This document shows, piece after piece, positions 34,331-47,104 of a DNA stretch of 64,000 nt. The notes beneath the pieces are model-generated. The model made no database searches and was not told the origin of the DNA. It saw nothing but the letters and a program-made list of their open reading frames with translations. This DNA is from Xiphydria camelus. Taxonomy: Eukaryota; Arthropoda; Insecta; Hymenoptera; Xiphydriidae. Within the stretch, counting starts at the first letter, position 1. Every line of letters starts with the position of its first letter. The stretch is taken from assembly GCA_963678675.1 (NCBI GenBank), contig OY783197.1, forward strand, positions 21,991,934 to 22,055,933. Direction: 5' to 3'. The translations under genes and the position numbers were made by a program.

Positions 34331-34984
34331 GTAAGTGTAAAATACTATATTTTCTTCGCACTGGATTTAGTTTGTTAATTTACATATTATAAGATTCGAG
34401 ATTTTTCCGTGAGACGACTCCTTCGGCTTAGCATGAATTTTAGAAATTGTCGAGCGAATAGCGCAGCGTACCGAAAAATACACGCGGGATTCGAGCGTAA
34501 TCGCAAAGCTAAACCCAGCAGAAATTCGCTAAAGCTCTTTCGACTTTAATCGCGCCGCGGCGTCGACAGCGATTTATATGCCGGGCCAGAGGCCATTATT
34601 GTTTCGAGAGGTTTTAACGAGCGCCGAGACGCTCGGTGGAAACGCGGCCGCGGTCTCTCTTCGCCTCGTAACATTTCTCCCTCGCGATCCTGCTCTTCCT
34701 CTCGCGCGACTCTCGTTCCTCCCTTAAGTATTCATGAACGAAGTTGCGAAGTGAAAATTTTAATTTACACCCATGCATAAACTGCGCGCGCTTCGCTCGC
34801 GAGCTAATATCATTTTTCAAAGTTTTGGAAGGTGTGCGATATGGCCTGTAGTGGCTTCCGATTTCTTTTAATGACTTTCGTGAAAACATCTTAAGGGGCT
34901 TTTAATTCTGGGAGTTTTAAAAATAGTCCAATAAACATCGAACTCTCACTGAGCAGCCACGTCTGCTGAAGTAGTGTGCTTTTC

Positions 34985-35260
34985 CAGGTGGAAAAGATCT
35001 ATATGGATTATATATGTACGAGTATTATGTATATAGAACATATATAAATTTAGGCTTATTAAATTTATACTTATATGATTTCCATATGAACTATATATAT
35101 GTGTTATACATGGATTGTACAAAAATCAAAACAACTGAAATAATACTATATATAGTCCGTATATGGTTTATATACAAATTATATATAAATTAAGTAAGCC
35201 TAAACTCGTATATATTCTGTGTACAAAAAATATATAATCCATACAGATCTTTTCCACCTG
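34985..35260. mobile_element. Palindromic MITE M
   Basis: CAGGTGGAAAAGATCTATAT on the left and the inverted ATACAGATCTTTTCCACCTG on the right match in 19 of 20 bases. The AT-rich interior carries further inverted TATA-rich blocks. Confidence 0.82.
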
Positions 35261-35877
35261 AGTTGAATAAAACTGAATACATCCTAAATTATTATTATTG
35301 GTGCCTGTCAAATCTAACTGAAATCACGTCAGCTATCATACTTATCGTTTTCGATTTTCTAAATTGGATAATACATTGTTAGACTACTAAGTGAAAAAAA
35401 CCACCCGGTAGAGGCACGTAAATAATTAAATAGGATCGATTAACATTTATTTTAGTGGATTGAAGTAAGCAGAGGCGGAGCCTATTAATTTGAGTCAATT
35501 TTGCCGACTTCCACACACACAACAACGCTAAAAGACGCACCTTAAACAGTTCATCGAACTATGCCCTGTTATGCTTGACTCCGCTCTGAGGGGATGTTAC
35601 CCATCGGTTTTACCTTTTCTACCTCCCTCGAATTTGTATTCCATCGCAATGCGGCGCGGGTACCGCACGAATTTGCATAACACGCGAAGGAGTGTCGAAT
35701 GTTTCCGGCGATCCGTCACGCCCCCGCCCCGAATTATCGCCCCGAAATCCTTTTCTTCTTCGTCGAATCCCAAATCGGGGCGCACCTGTCAGCAGTGGCG
35801 GCGGCGGCGGATTCTCGCTTTAATCGTCGTTTCATCGCGATTTAACGCTGCCCAAAGAAGGTCGGCGGGGCGCCTGT

Positions 35878-35921
<44 letters not shown>

Positions 35922-36189
35922 CCTGATTTATATCGCGCAGTTGGGTGGGGGAAATTTTCCGTCGCGATTTATCGGCGACCCCTGGCGAACTTTCGTTATC
36001 AATCAACCCGTGTGGGATTGGAGAAGTCGGGGTGGTCAGTGTTATACATGATATGGCGTATAAAAATGCCATTCGTTCGAATTGGATACACATTTGTTCG
36101 GTTCCATTAAAGCAGAAAAAACGTTCGTTTAAATTAAAACATCTCTTTTTCCCTCAACTACATATAATACGGAAGAAAAATCAGTAGAT
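35261..36189. other. Gene-free region with a GA microsatellite
   Basis: An AG run spans about 35883-35920. The open frames around it on both strands have no recognisable content. Confidence 0.55.
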
Positions 36190-36530
36190 TTGATTAAATT
36201 TGGTTTCAACATGAATTTTTTTTACTGCAGATCCATAAAATTTGGATAAAATTACTTACTTTGTATTTTTTCATCTTTCATTTTTCGCCCTATATAAGTT
36301 GGGAAACGATATTTAAATATGTAGCATACGTCTATCTCTCGAACTCGTTGCTTGGTATAAGAGCGTTTATCTAACCTTAAGCCTTCCGATGACGTCACAA
36401 TATAGTAGAGAGAAACGCATTTATAACTGTAAATAACTATATTTTCGGACCGTTTCTTTTTTATTTATTATTGAATATGTATGTGGGTTACAAATTAAAT
36501 TTAAAAATATTTTCTTTTATATTAGGACCA
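36190..36530. repeat. Family H dispersed repeat (copy H1)
   Basis: CTCGTTGCTTGGTATAAG and GATGACGTCACAATATAGTA match 41160-41490 and, inverted, 20030-20210. Confidence 0.7.
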
Positions 36531-36722
36531 AATTGGTGGTCACGTTGATTTATTTATTTGAAATAAGTAATTCGCATATATAATAATTAATAACTGTTTG
36601 ACGGAAACAAGCTGTAGTCAATTAATTTTAGGAAATTGGTAGGTCAAATAACAAAATCTGCGTTCCCCCGTTTATAATTGCAGATTTAGTCAAATCTGTA
36701 ATATTACATTTTTTTCTCAGTG

Positions 36723-37706
36723 ATATATAGGATATAACATGATTGTATTAAACGTATGAAGATATGCACATTTCTGGTCGAATTTGAAGCGATTCATAGC
36801 GAATTTGAAGGAATGTATCAGGACGCATGCGATATATAGTAGCTTCGACGGGGTCAATACGAGTCGCGGCGGGGTCAACAGACCACAAGTGGCATTAAAT
36901 GCCTCGTACGAGGTCCCTCGCTGCTCGGAGTGAATTATTTCTGCGTTCGTATGGGTATACGTACACGTAGGAGGATTGCGAGGACATGTATCGCGTTGTG
37001 ATTATTAACCAACTTGATCTAATCCTATAATTACAATCCCTGATCAAAAATATTTTACGGAGACACCTCTTTTATTCGTGTGTAATATTTTTAGGAGTGA
37101 GATAGAATCCTAGACAAATTTGGAGAATTTTTTTTCCTCTCTGTTAGTCAATATTATTTTATGTAACGGACTACGTTTCGCACTAACAATAGGTCGCTCC
37201 GCAGAATCTGAATAGGTACACGTATACACCTAGTATTATCAGCAATGGCGGAGAGACGTTATTGATATTGTTGAGCAATCTAGCATCGCGTCTATATAAG
37301 CCTCGGTTTCCCCTCCTTCCGTCCCTTCTCTTCTTCCCCATCGTTATCCGCGCTTCCGCGCCAACCCCCTGAACCCCGAGGCCAACGAGTCGCGATCTGA
37401 ATAGAATGTAAACGTGTCAAGCGTGCCAACATTATCATACAAAGGATTGTTAATTCTCCTCCCTCTGCCTCGACCGATGACGAGGATGTATCGTCGTGCG
37501 ATTTTTCCTCCGCAGACCGCGATATGACGGGGCGACTTCGCAGCTGCCGTCACGTTAAATTCGTAATTTCTCGCTTTACTATTTCACCTATAAATTCGGG
37601 ATCAACCACGTAGACAAATTCGAGGAATAGTTTTTTATTTGGAAGCCAGCAACAGTACCGAATCGTCCAATTATTATATTTCTGTTCCAATTTTTGTCGA
37701 GCTAGC
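36723..37706. other. Unique non-coding DNA, no feature seen
   Basis: Mixed composition with a CpG-richer block at about 37280-37560; no coding or RNA signal recognised. Confidence 0.5.
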
Positions 37707-37952
37707 TACACTGAGAAAACAGTTTATTTATAGTTAATAAACGTTTGTTTGAATATGGCGAAATAAATATTTTATTCAGCCAAACAAATATTCATTAGCT
37801 TAAATATTTATTTGGCATAATTAGATCCTTTGAGGCAACCATTCGAATGAAATAAACATTTTAATGATTAACATATATTTTCTTGTCCTAATGGAATATT
37901 TATTTCACCGTATTTGAAATTATATTTATTAACTATTGATAAACCGTTTTCA
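37707..37952. mobile_element. Family B element (copy B3)
   Basis: TACACTGAGAAAACAGTTTA start, GTTTGAATATGGCGAAATAA, GAGGCAACCATTCGAATGAA, and the inverted TTAACTATTGATAAACCGTT end. This is the cleanest copy of the family. Confidence 0.78.
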
Positions 37953-39016
37953 ATCGTCAATCTGCTGTAAATATTTCAACGATTTTTGGCTGAGAATCTC
38001 TGTAACGTTTTATATTTTTAATTCCTTTTTACCTCATCGTAAATCTATTCTAATCTGCAAATATCAATCCACTGGAATTCTAGGAAATGAGTTTTTTCTT
38101 CTCAGTCGAATTTTCGTAAAGATAACATTTCGTGACAGGGAAGTTAATCGACTCGCCTCGCGATCGACGATGCTTTCCCCATCCCCCGGCACGAATGAAA
38201 TCCCGCGCGATCTCTCCTAATGTCCCCCGAGGGTGGAAACCGACGTCGTAGGTAGGGTAATCAGAAATTGTGTGCGAGGGAGCACCTACGTGACGCGTGA
38301 GAGCTCTGCTCTACTTATTAAATTATTGCGCGTACGTATATGTATATCGTGCGTGAAGGTTGACGGAGGGAGGTAGTTTACGACACAGGGTACACGGTAA
38401 CGTCCCATCCGCACCATTATTACGACGCGGAAGAAGCGTCCAGGGGAGAAGATTACGACAGTAGTCTCTCACCCGAATTAATTATCGCCGCCATTGAGGC
38501 GCGACTTGGTTATTATACGTGTCGGGGGGGTGAAATAGGCGGTCGGACGCGGCCGTGGTACTTTCTCGTCCCGATTGATGACGTCGAATCGCGCGGCGCC
38601 CCAGTATGCGCCGCGCGCCCCTGTATTCTGTCCCGGCAGTATTTTGCCGCCAATGATTAACGGCGCATTCGGTTACCGCTGCTTTGACGAGGGGTGGTGA
38701 TTCCCCCATTGAAATGCGCGCGAGTGGATGTAACTCTACGCGTGTTTACGCGACCAGCATCCCCATTGTGGGCCTATTAGAGCCGGCTCCGGGATTTGAA
38801 CGCTGTATTATAGGGGGTTGCGTTATTGCGACGTAGCGCGGGGTAACTATTGTCTTTGTGCTAATTAAACTCACCAGAACCGGTACCAACTGATTAGCTG
38901 AACACGAAATCGATCCGATTGAAATGCTTTGCTGGTAGAATAATGGAGGTCCTTTTTTTTCATCGATGAGGGGCGGTTCAAAGAGGATTTGTGATTGGGG
39001 ATGATTTCCGGGTGCT
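37953..39016. other. CpG-rich gene-free block, possible regulatory DNA
   Basis: 38220-38940 has no ORF of note and no repeat match in the window, but mixes AATTA/TAAT-type homeodomain-like words with GC-rich stretches. A regulatory role is speculative. Confidence 0.3.
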
Positions 39017-39495
39017 GTACGCTGAAAGACTGGTACCAGTAAATTTTACCGTATTTACAATGAAAGAGGTATATGTACTATATCCGAGGGCAAAGTAAAC
39101 AAAACGACCTGTATTTTAATGTTGATTACCGTAGTACTTTTTCGAGATTGAAACTACGTATGCCAAATTTTTTACGTATCATGATATATGCTGTTGAATG
39201 CTCCACATATACATAGACACCAATAACGTCTGTAATGGTAGTACGGCAATCAATATACGTAAAACTACGGGTTCTTTTGTATACTTTCCTCTTGGACATA
39301 AATATGTACTGTATTTCGGATGTTTTTATAGTGCGGTATAGTAATTTTTTGTTTTTCAAAACATTCGCTCGATACAATTTACTAGTTTATTAGGAAAAAT
39401 TGTGCTTTCAGCATAGTAGGAATATTCGGAAAACCTTATGTGTACCTCTTTTATCGTATTATAAATATATGTAGTAACGTTCAGTCTTTCCGTGT
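39017..39495. mobile_element. Family F element (copy F1)
   Basis: The left GCTGAAAGACTGGTACCAGT and right TTCAGTCTTTCCGTGTA are inverted. Inner blocks CATAGACACCAATAACGTCT and AGCATAGTAGGAATATTCGG recur in the copy at 59321-60167. Confidence 0.7.
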
Positions 39496-40844
39496 ACTGG
39501 TATTAATGCATATTTTGGATTATTTCTACCAGCGTCATTAGCGACGTATGGAATCCAGTCTTGGAAGCAAGAGAAATTCACTCCATGTGATAGGAGTGAA
39601 TCTCTCTTTTGATTACTAATAAAAACTAAGCTTCCGAATAGGAAACTTGTTTTTCCTCCGGTAATTTGTGCGGAGCGATTGCTTTTTGTACCGAAGAAAA
39701 AACGAGTTCAGCCGCGGTGATTGCTTCGATTTTAGGATCCGAGGGATCCGTTTTCTCGGGGTCGTTAAACGATTGAAAAAAAAAGTTCCCGAAGGACGGC
39801 AGACCAAAAAAGTGTCGACGAGACCGACGAGTTTCTTCACTCCTGATAATTAAGCGAGAACGTCCGCTCCCCGCGGACCGGATGAACTCGAAAACTTTCG
39901 ACGAGTCCGAGACGATTTTGCCCCGCTCCCCCCCCCCCCCCAATAGCCGCGCCAGGAAACCGGGCCGCGAAGTGGAAGTAGCTCAGGAGTCGTTTCATGT
40001 ACTAATAGCCTTGGACGACGATAAAGGCCGAACGAATAAAGGTTCCTCGAAGAGAAAAATCGCCCCTCGCCCTTAGAGCGTCTTCTCCCTGCCCCTTCAG
40101 TGCTTTTCTTTCGAAAGAATCCATCGGAGAATGTCGAAGCCCTCGCCAGGGGTATCGCCTCCCTCTGTCGACGTTTTCCTCCTTATATTACGGAATGGGT
40201 ACCTGCTCTCGTAATCGAAGGGTGGTGAGTGCGGAGGGGCAGGAAGGGGCGAGGCAGAAGGGGAGGATATACGGACGACTAGGAAATGAAGCGGTTCCAT
40301 GACAAACGAGGCCACTACTTTCGGCGTTTCGCGTTCTCATCCCCCCAACCGACCCCTATTATAACGCAGTGTATATATGGGACCTAGCGAAGCCGTGGGG
40401 GGGGGGGGGGGTGGAAGCCGTGTATATCCGAATCGTCGTACATTGCCGACTGGAGAATGCAGGAACATTTGTCACGAGTTTTTGGATCGTCGTAAGGGGA
40501 TCGAGGGATTGCTGTATCTGTGGGGGTAGTATATAGTCGTCGTTTTGTCGTTTGTTGGGCTATATAGCTCTTTTCGTGCGTTCCATTTTTTTGGTTACGT
40601 TTCGAATCGTTTGTCAGCGTCTCGTCGTCGACGTAAGGCGCGTCGCGATGAGAAACGGTTCGTTGGGCAAATTGTGAAGAGGCAATTGTGAGGGTCACAT
40701 GAATGCGTATAGCGATGTACATACACAGCGAGTGGAAAATTCGTTTTTAAGGATTTAAATATATTTTTAATTTAAAATACATTTTTCTAGCGACTTTTAT
40801 GAGGCAGCGGGGAATATATAGCTTTAGAAAGTACGATAATCTTA
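39496..40844. other. Gene-free region with homopolymer runs
   Basis: Contains a run of 14 C (39928-39941) and of 15 G (40397-40411). Overlapping frames at 39616-39943 and 40384-40722 have no recognisable content. Confidence 0.5.
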
Positions 40845-41110
40845 TATGTATATTATTTCTAGAAGGTGATTTTTCGTGACAAACCCTTTTTCTCCCTTTA
40901 TATGAAATAAAAAAACGATAAATGACGTACCGATTTAAAGATTAAATCCGCCGGTTTTGTTGAATTATTAATTTACAATTGCACATTGTATTCCAACAAT
41001 TTGTTTAAAGACCGAAGGTAAAAACTTACTTTTGGCAAAGATAACGCATAATCTACACAATCACTCCGTATCTTTTGCATTTACGTTCCCCATTTTCTGT
41101 CGTCTGCGGA
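40845..41110 (+). repeat. Family I repeat (copy I1)
   Basis: TATTATTTCTAGAAGGTGATTTTTC through ATTTACGTTCCCCATTTTCTG. The reverse complement of 43390-43655 matches throughout. Confidence 0.78.
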
Positions 41111-41159
41111 ATTTCCGCATGGACCTACTAGTATAATATTTCATAATTCGGTTCTCCCA

Positions 41160-41490
41160 CTATTTTTTTTAATTGCAGATTTGACAAATTTCGATAAAAT
41201 TATGTACCGTCATTCTTCATTTTCAGCCTTATTTAACCTGAAGAACGATATTTAAAAATGCAGTATACATCATTGTGTTGTAAGTCTATCTCTCTCGCAC
41301 TCGTTGCTTGGCATAAGTGCGTCTAAGCTTTTCAATGACGTCATAATATAGTAGAGAGAAGTGCACTTATAACTTTGTGAAAAATTCTTTTTTCGGCCAT
41401 TTTATTTTTCGTATGACGTTGGATATGTATTCAGATTATAAATTGAATTAAAAAATACGAATATTTTTTTAATGCAAGATTCATCCCTAT
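41160..41490. repeat. Family H dispersed repeat (copy H2)
   Basis: CTCGTTGCTTGGCATAAGTG and AATGACGTCATAATATAGTA, same orientation as H1. Confidence 0.7.
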
Positions 41491-43389
41491 TTTATCACAC
41501 TATTTATATATCCACAACGGCTACAGCCGACATCATTGATTAAGCCGCATAAAAAATGCTAGATCCCCTCAACTTTATCCAGACAAAAAATTCTAAAGTC
41601 GACCACCTTCGATTACTTTTTACTCCCCACCTCGCGCGCGGCAGCTAATTATAGAGGCACACTCTCTCTCTCACGGCCGCGAAAACTTTTTCCACCCCTG
41701 CATTCATCAATCTTCGCTCTCCTTTTACAAGAAAGGAACGATCGGATCGCGACTTCGCGACGTTCCATCCCTCTAACCACCCTCTCGCGCCGTATCCCCA
41801 CCCCTTCTCGCGAGATATCTCCTCTTAAATTCTCCTTGACCTCTCAGCCGCGCGAGTTCCTTCGGATTATACGTATATTTACCCCTTCTTTGCGATTTTC
41901 CCGCCGGGTTGTTTCCCTTTCGAAGGGGGGAAAAGAAGCAAAACGGTGGAAAATGACATTTGCCATGTAAATCCGGCACTTTGGAGTCCACCGTCGCGCC
42001 TCGCGGAGACCAACCGCGACGCGCGTAAAGGGGTGCGAGTATTTCTGCGCGAGTTTTATTTTCCAAGAGCCGAGGAGGAGGCGCTGCAATTCCAATATCG
42101 CGGGGACGAATTGAAAATAGTCGGGCGAAGGGGTGGGAGGTGCGAACAGGGATGGCGAATAATTATCTGGAAATGCGAGATGCGTTCATCGAATAAGTTT
42201 CACTCGTGAATCCGGAGAGGAACGGCGCTGTAATTAAATACAATCGCCTGCGCGATTATGCCTTCATTCACCGCGGGTCTCTCGTTAACCGGTTAATTGA
42301 AGTATACCGGCTCGACCTGCCGCGTTGGGGTATTTAAATCGTCTCCCAACGTGTACGCGAAACACGTGGCGTGGCGCTCGCCGTGTAATTATTTCGTTAT
42401 TCAATACGCGCCGGGGGTTCGGCTAATTATTTCCACCGGGAACTTTGCCCGTGAAATATCTGATATTACATCCGCCGCAAATGACGCAGGGGCCACAGCG
42501 ATCTTTCGCGAGCTGTGCGCAATATTATCTCGTCAGTGATACATGTGTTTGGAGCGAGATAGATACGCGGGGAGAGGAAACGATTGACGCGAGCCGCGCG
42601 GCCTCGATTATCGCGTTTATAGAATATGTAGCTGTTTACGCCTTCATTCCGCGTGCTGGGTTCTTATCTCAAACTACATAGCTTTTGCTTATCAAAATTC
42701 TGCTTAAAGTCTTTATCTACTTAGAAACTACGCATAATCTTATTTTAAAAAACGAAAACTGGACGATGCTAATTCAAAGGTAACCAAGCGCCAAATGCGC
42801 AATTGGCGCTTGGTTCCCTATCAATAAACGTTATCGAATTCTACAATGTCGCTATTCGTTTTTATAATGCGAGGAGTCTAATTATTTTGTTCGTCAGTAA
42901 AAAATGGGGGCATCGTTGAATTTTTTTTTTGTATTTATATTACATTTTTACCTGCTCAAGTTAAAGGTTCATGGATAACGAGATAATGGCGACGGAAGTG
43001 GGTGCAATAAAATTGAATTTATGACGCCTTGTTCTGACGATAATTAGGTTTAAGTTGTTTTTTATAGATACGAATATCTGATGCTGCTCGAAGGTCAATT
43101 TCCTTAGCTAAATTTAGCTTCAAAATTTACCTCAGTTTTGTCGAGTAAATGTGTGCTCTTATCTCGGTCACAAATATCATAACATTTAGGAACTTCATAT
43201 TATTCAAGCTTCGTGATCTGGCAGTTTACAACGAGCTTTCGATCATGATTTACAATAATCCATAGAATTTTTTAAGTCATTCGTGTTTGGATTTTTTAAT
43301 TTATTATTTTACCAGCGATTGCGTCATATATCGCTTCTCAAGCTTGATCTAGGTATTGGTGTTACATTAATAAAATATTGCTAGCGGAT
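41491..43389. other. CpG-rich gene-free block
   Basis: 41580-42690 is CpG-rich and free of window repeats, with chance frames only. 42690-43389 is AT-rich. The small hairpin at 42782-42815 is listed separately. Confidence 0.45.
42782..42815. repeat. Perfect 13-bp hairpin
   Basis: Arms AACCAAGCGCCAA (42782-42794) and TTGGCGCTTGGTT (42803-42815) with an 8-nt loop. There is no T run after it. It may be the tip of a decayed palindromic element. Confidence 0.8.
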
Positions 43390-43655
43390 AATATTACAAC
43401 AGAAAATGGGGAACGTAAATGCAAAAAATATGGAATCATTGTAGATTATGCGTTATCTTTGGCAAAAGTCAATTTTTACCTTCGATTTTTGAATAAATAA
43501 TACAACGTGCAATTGTTAATTAACAACTCGTCAAAAGCGAAGAATTTAATCTTTAAAATGGTACCTCATTTATCGTGTTTGGTTTCGCATGAAGGGAGAA
43601 AAATGGTTGTCATGAAAAATCACCTTTTAGAAATAATATATAAAATTATATCGAG
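43390..43655 (-). repeat. Family I repeat (copy I2), inverted relative to I1
   Basis: CAGAAAATGGGGAACGTAAA through GAAAAATCACCTTTTAGAAA, the inverse of 40845-41110 with substitutions and small indels. Confidence 0.78.
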
Positions 43656-44229
43656 TGGCTGAAAATATATTATATATAGTCCTGAATAAATATATCGACA
43701 ATTGGGATCGACGCATGGCTGTTCCTATACTCTAAATTTAAAAGACAAAAACGGGGAACAGAACAGAAAAAAAAAACTAATATCTAGTTTAACAGATCGA
43801 GAAATTTATTTATGCTGTTTATAACCAATGGAGACCACATCCCGAGCGCGGCTATTCGAGCGACTTGTTCGAAAAAAAGACACCCGGGACTTTATCACCG
43901 GCGGCGATTTCCGTCGGAGCCGAGCGCCGATTGGTCGCGATCGCGCCCACCCTCGAAGCCCATTGATCGCCACGGCAGACGCGCCTCCGCGTGCGGTAAA
44001 TTCCTCCAGTTATCGCGCGAGCGACCAGTCCTTATCGTGTTTCTCGCTCGCGCGAAAGTTTAAAATTATGGGCCATTTAAATTTCCGCGGATGCGTCGTA
44101 AACACATGGTATAAGTCTCGTGAAATAGAGAGGGCGAAGGGCGCCGGTCCAGAAGAAACTTCGTAAGAGTTTTCGATGGAAAAGTACATAAGACACAGTC
44201 GAAGCCTGGTATACTGAAAATCGAGTAAT

Positions 44230-44398
44230 CTCTTAATCTGAGCCAGTAAAAGCAACTGAGAATCAGTGCATGGGCACTGAAAACCAGTAAATATAAGGGT
44301 AGATACTGTAATTTCAGTAACCTTCTATTCACTGGATTTCAGTGACTTTTCACTGATTCTTAGTGTGTGATCTTCACTGATTTAGATTAAAACAGTAG
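44230..44398. mobile_element. Palindromic element L
   Basis: TTAATCTGAGCCAGTAAAAG, GAGAATCAGTG and CACTGAAAACCAGT on the left recur inverted on the right (TTTAGATTAAA, CACTGATTCTTAG, CACTGGATTTCAGTGA). Confidence 0.68.
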
Positions 44399-44877
44399 GA
44401 AATAACGTTACGTCGTAATAAAATTCCGATTTCGAACGTTTTTTTTCCTCACTTAGCTCCCCTCTTCAATATGACGAGGAGGAGGTACGTACGTTACATA
44501 CGTACAAAGTCCGCGCGAACGCGCACAAGCGAGTATTTAAAAGGCCCCCTGCGCAATATCTTATCGACGTAAAGCACGGCGTGCGCGCGTTTGACAATCG
44601 AATCGAGTGTTGACCTCGTTCGTATCAATTCAATTCCACGAACGATCACGCCTACACTGGATTGTTTACTCACGCTGGTGCATCTTGCGCCACGCGTCGA
44701 TGGACAAGTATCGTCGGCTCCAAAATTGCAGGCAGAAGGCAGATTGGTTTCAGTTTCTCCTACAAGAATGAGTCATGGAAAATTTTCGCAGCGAGCAGGT
44801 AGTCGGTCGCCCATTCGCCGGTAGTTTCCATAAATTTTCCGTTCCCAAATATTTCTGAGAGAATTTCTTTGCGTCAC

Positions 44878-45400
44878 TGCACCGAGAAGACGGTTTATTA
44901 ATAGTTAATAAATGTAATTTTACACGGGAAAAACGAACTTTGTCTTAGTAGCAGTATCGAAAATCAATTGTTATAGAAGCATTTTTTGTTACGACAACAA
45001 AAACAGTTTGCTGTTGGGATGAAAATGTTTGGCAGGTTTTCTTGGTTACAATGAAAAAATCACTGCCTTTCTTTCTTTGTCTTTTGGTTACCATAACAGA
45101 TCGATCTGTTATCACTGTTTTAACTCAAATATTTGTTACAATAACTTAAATAATGTTACACCAATGATTTTTTTTCCGTATAAATACGCCGGAATAAATA
45201 TTTCGTTAGGCCAGGAAAATATAATATATGTTAATTATATATTAAAATATTTATTTCATTCAAACGATTACCTCAAAGGATCAAATCGTGCCAAATAAAT
45301 ATCGTAATAGTTAACAAATATTTTCTTGATCCAATAAAACGTTTATTTCGTCATATTCAAGTAAATATTTATTAACTACAAATAAACTGTTTTTTTGGTA
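44878..45400. mobile_element. Family B element (copy B4), inverted, with a nested family J-like insertion
   Basis: GCACCGAGAAGACGGTTTATT at the left and inverted family B sequence (TCATTCAAACGATTACCTCA, CAAATAAACTGTTTTTTTGG) at the right. A separate segment at about 44933-45185 with ends ACACGGGAAAAA and TTTTTTCCGTATAAA interrupts it. Confidence 0.65.
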
Positions 45401-46330
45401 TTTGGTTGAATTTGGCTTTGTATACGCGTGACTGGGGCGTCCGCAGGAGCGAACAAAAGAAAAGACAGAGATGCAGCCTGCGCATTCCGCGTAACACTCG
45501 ATAAAGTGACCCTCGGTCCAAGTCTACCGCCGATGATCGACGGGTTCCCGACGAAAAGCGAGGGAACTGCCTCCCGTCGGCCAGTCGGGAATCATTCCGT
45601 CGCGACGTCGCGTTTAGCTCGCGCACCAACGGACGCGCTTCTCCGACGGAATCGACCAACGAGGCCGCGCCGCTTAGCGGAAACTCGGAGGCGTGGATCT
45701 GTACGCTCTTACCGTCGCCGCGCTGCCGCTCGCCGCTCTCATTCGCGTGCTGCACGCGCACCAAGTCGGTCGTAGTTCTGTGCGCTTCTCTTCGCGGGCG
45801 AATAATTTGTGTATATTTGTACCCGCGCGTTTTCCCGACGAGTGGAAAATATACCTAAGAGTGAAGGATTTCTCTCCGCATCTTTCCAGGACGAGTCTTA
45901 TTCGATACTCGTCGCACCGGCGAAAGGATACGAAAGGTAATTTTGTTCGTTTCTCTCTTTCGAGAATTCAATTTTCGCGCTTCGTTCCGTTCGATGAAGC
46001 TCGCGTTATCAGCGACGATTAAGCCGCACGCTTTCAGAAACTCCCGAAGATCTTCTTCCGCACGCATCTCTTTATTCACTTAGGGGAGCTTTCCTCTCTT
46101 TCTCTTTCTCTTTCTCTCGGACGGGGATGAGAATTCCCAGAAGGATATTCCGCGCCTCCATTCGAAGAAAGATTCGTCGCCTCTGTAGCATTCGCGTCGG
46201 GGATGACCTTTGAAATATTTTCATTGACGTCTTTTTCGTTATCGGTAATAAAGAAACGACCGGGTAAATATTGTCGTGACGCCAACAACGAACACGCGCT
46301 TATTACGTAGATAAAAAAACATACTTAGGT
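45401..46330. other. CpG-rich gene-free block
   Basis: 45430-46020 is open in several frames on both strands, but without an ATG in good context or a recognisable product. It may be a promoter-like CpG-rich region; unproven. A TTTCTC repeat lies at about 46090-46118. Confidence 0.4.
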
Positions 46331-46578
46331 CCGTATTCATATAGTCGGAACTTATAAATAAGTATGGACTTAAGTCAGCATTTGAGGTTACTTATCGGTC
46401 AAGACGATGACTTGAGTCGTCCTTATTTATAAGTGCTTACTATGAATACGGGCTTTATAGTCGTATTCATGGTCGGAACTTATAAATAAGCATCGACTTA
46501 AGTCAGCATGGAAGCTTGCTTATTGGTCAAGACGGTGAATAGAGTTTTGCTTATTTATAAGTTTTGACTGTGAATTAA
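46331..46578. mobile_element. Two adjacent copies of a 120-bp palindromic MITE
   Basis: Copy one (46331-46451) has ends CCGTATTCATATAGTCGGAA and an inverted ACTATGAATACGG. Copy two (46462-46578) starts CGTATTCATGGTCGGAACTT. Both contain CTTATAAATAAG blocks, GACTTAAGTCAGCAT and GGTCAAGACG. Confidence 0.82.
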
Positions 46579-46816
46579 AGCTGTCGAGGTTTCGATATTT
46601 ATTGTCGTTAAAAAAAAGTAATAATTCAATGTCGAATTTTACATTAAAGGAGAGTAAAAATCTGCAGTTGAATGACGATCGTAAATATCATTTTATTATG
46701 ATGTTGAATCCAGAGCAGAGCTAGAGCTAGCAGCCAGTAGATACGGTCTGTTGTACGTCCGCCACTGTACTATTCCTCAATAAAGCGGCAGACGTATGTA
46801 TAATGGTCCGTACGTC

Positions 46817-47104
46817 GAGAAAAAGGTTTAGTAATTTTTCTAGCGAATCTCCCAGTAACGAAGCTCCTCGAGGTGAAAAATTAAATTTTACAGTTCGTAA
46901 CAGTATAATCCCGTAAACATATTGATGGGAGATTGGTATATTTTGCCGTATAAACTCGTATTTATACTGTTATGAACTGTAAAAAGTACGCTGTGGTCTA
47001 TTAAGAACTTCAATGTGTTTCACCACGAAGAGCCCTGTTGCTGGGGTAGGCTACTGTAAAAATTCATGGGTTTTTCCATGATTTTTTACTAACCCTATTT
47101 CTCT
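46817..47104. mobile_element. Palindromic element T
   Basis: GAGAAAAAGGTTTAGTAATT and the inverted TTTTACTAACCCTATTTCTC form ends. An inner inverted pair is TTTACAGTTCGTAACAGTATAA and TTATACTGTTATGAACTGTAAA-like sequence (46889 and about 46961). Confidence 0.7.

Noticed and set aside
39126..39377. Minus-strand frame inside family F considered as a transposase remnant
   Set aside because: No DDE-type motif, and the longer copy F2 does not preserve the frame.
43190..43210. TAGGAACTTCATAT resembling the start of an insect microRNA
   Set aside because: The match is partial and no pairing hairpin arm is visible nearby.
45428..46022. Overlapping frames that look like a signal peptide start (LTVAALPLAALIRVL)
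   Set aside because: No ATG start in that frame and no splice support; CpG-rich composition explains the open frame.
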